The notes under the pieces: generated by a model
The model's database searches: none
The model's input: the letters and a program-made list of their open reading frames with translations, nothing else
Told to the model about the DNA's origin: nothing
Part shown: piece by piece, positions 62,673 through 64,000 of the stretch
Position numbering within the stretch: the first letter of the stretch is position 1
Layout of the letters: each line of letters begins with the position of its first letter
Position numbers and translations under genes: made by a program
Assembly: GCA_002633025.1 (NCBI GenBank)
Contig: NMRB01000056.1
Span: 109,460-173,459 of the forward strand
Source: Notospermus geniculatus
Taxonomy: Eukaryota; Nemertea; Pilidiophora; Heteronemertea; Lineidae
Length of the DNA stretch: 64,000 bases
Direction of reading: 5' to 3'

Positions 62673-63740
62673 CTAAGGTTTCACTGGAGCTTTGAAACAA
62701 GGTGGTCTGTATGCTTCTGGATGTATGAACTGTGTGGCCACTATGGTTGCATAACCCAATATAAGGAAGAGCAATTTTAACAGTCTATTATCACTGTTGT
62801 TGAACTCATGAGGAAGCACTTCAAAGAAAGTCACATAGAGAAAGGTCCCACATGCAATACCCTGAAGGAGTCCATTGGCAAGACTTGAATATGTTGAATC
62901 ACTGAGGTCCACCACAGCAATTCCAATCCCAATACCGATTGGAGCAGTGATAGAGAACAGTAGATTAGCTCGTATTGTAGCACCACGACCTAACCTACTC
63001 TGCATCAAGTTCAAGCCTAAACTGAAAGCAAGGATACACTTGTGCAGCACAAGTGCACTGAAAATCTGTATCACCTCATCTGATGTTGGCTGCAGTCCGA
63101 CAGCTAATCCTTCGAATATAGCATGAAGTGAAAGAGCAATCACGAGAATCATGGAACGCACAACCGAATGAGAACTTTGATCAACATGCATTGAATGATC
63201 AGCATCCACGTCAAGACTGCCTTGTTCACTCAGATTGTCAACAGACACTGGTTGATCGCGAATTCCCTCGAAACTTCTTTGAGAGGAGTATGAACGCTGA
63301 AATTGATCATGTTCATTCACACTTTTGTAGTTGTGATGCCCATCCTTTCTATGAAGTAAAGGTTTCGATACTTCCGAATCCTCCATGTTCTGTTCTTTTA
63401 CAAAGAGTGATATCTGTTCAATGATCAGAATCAAGAAGAAACCAAAGATCATCAAAAATTCTGCAATGGGAAATGTGGAGTACACTTTCATTAAAAAGAA
63501 CACTTTTGCCATTTTATCTTTCGCCTCTGGAAATAAGTCCAAGAAACATGTTCCAAGAAAGACGCCAGCAGCGAAGCAACTCAAAAAACTCACAATCCGC
63601 TGAAATTTACGTCGTCTTTCAGGGTCTATTGTCACATTGGTTGACAGGGCAACAAATTTCAGAGGTATCATACTAAAAGAGAAAGTTAGTACAAAAAGGG
63701 CCACTAAAACAAGGCCTTTCACTCCTTCAATTGATAACAT
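62673..63740 (-). CDS. ZIP family zinc transporter (SLC39A1/SLC39A3-like), intronless
   Basis: A single open frame of 355 residues, a normal length for ZIP1/2/3. These proteins carry zinc into the cytosol across the plasma membrane. Membrane segments by hydrophobicity: about 8-30, 48-70, 87-114, 193-216, 223-245, 256-279, 284-309 and 322-340, giving the eight of the family. FLDLFPEA (66-73) ends the second segment. A variable loop (115-190) has histidines (HRKDGHHNYKSVNEHDQ). The ZIP signature lies at 200-236, with HAIFEG (206-211) in segment four and HKCI (233-236) in segment five, the histidine-glutamate metal site. FEVLPHEF (306-313) closes segment seven. The start codon context is CACAAAATG; no acceptor stands close upstream. 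Lack of introns contrasts with the other genes here and could mean an ancient retrocopy. ZIP1, 2 and 3 cannot be told apart by eye. Confidence 0.92.
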   Translation of the reverse strand: MLSIEGVKGLVLVALFVLTFSFSMIPLKFVALSTNVTIDPERRRKFQRIVSFLSCFAAGVFLGTCFLDLFPEAKDKMAKVFFLMKVYSTFPIAEFLMIFGFFLILIIEQISLFVKEQNMEDSEVSKPLLHRKDGHHNYKSVNEHDQFQRSYSSQRSFEGIRDQPVSVDNLSEQGSLDVDADHSMHVDQSSHSVVRSMILVIALSLHAIFEGLAVGLQPTSDEVIQIFSALVLHKCILAFSLGLNLMQSRLGRGATIRANLLFSITAPIGIGIGIAVVDLSDSTYSSLANGLLQGIACGTFLYVTFFEVLPHEFNNSDNRLLKLLFLILGYATIVATQFIHPEAYRPPCFKAPVKP

Positions 63741-64000
63741 TTTGTGAGGTCACCGTGTCCTTCCTCCTGCTGTCAGATTGAACTCCCAATTATATCGTCC
63801 GCACTTGGATCAAGGTGTCCTGCCAGTCATGCTACTAAGTAGTATTCTGCAGAATTTTTAGAAATGCTTCATTTGTTGTTTAGGCTTTTGAAATATGCCT
63901 AAGCTTGATCACTGTGAAGGCCGTCCAATAAAAACTTCAGTCAATGACAATCTGAAGGTTTCACCTGAAGACTCCGAGTCCACGTTTCTTCGAGGAGACC
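63741..64000 (-). other. Upstream region of the ZIP gene
   Basis: Likely 5' UTR and promoter. I see no TATA box, no zinc-response motif that I would call (TGCRCNC) and no second gene. Confidence 0.4.

Overview
This is a window of animal nuclear DNA. Genes are split into GT-AG exons with introns of 0.1 to 11 kb, base composition is moderately AT-rich, and introns are full of short inverted-repeat elements, minisatellites and tRNA-like SINE fragments. The gene set (a FERM protein of FRMD3/5 type, CCT3, CFAP53, SKA1, a ZIP zinc transporter) is metazoan. The repeat style suggests a marine invertebrate. An echinoderm or other non-vertebrate deuterostome is my guess from general look only; the species cannot be fixed from the sequence.

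Layout. 1974-39119 (+) holds twelve exons of a FERM-domain gene; its 5' end lies before the window and its 3' end is cut near a single N. 39120-45714 has no recognisable exon and probably holds 3' UTR and intergenic DNA. 45715-49954 (+) is CCT3, a chaperonin subunit, with about 136 residues of coding missing between its second and third visible exons. 50956-51070 is a run of 115 N; about 1.14 kb on its left, including the last CCT3 exon, is repeated on its right. 53360-56055 (-) is a complete seven-exon CFAP53 (CCDC11) and 57955-59760 (+) is a complete five-exon SKA1. These two lie head to head across 1.9 kb. 62673-63740 (-) is an intronless ZIP1/ZIP3-like (SLC39A) transporter.

The genes do not form a pathway. 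CCT3 folds actin and tubulin, CFAP53 is an axonemal and centriolar-satellite protein, SKA1 links kinetochores to microtubules, the FERM protein is a membrane-cortex adaptor, and the ZIP protein imports zinc. CFAP53 and SKA1 are also near neighbours in human (18q21.1, from memory), so this pair may be old microsynteny.

I found no clear sign of a new biological system. The most useful observations are the probable unmerged haplotype overlaps at two gaps, the exons lost near single-N gaps, several well-formed terminal-inverted-repeat elements (one family with two copies here), and two perfect hairpins.
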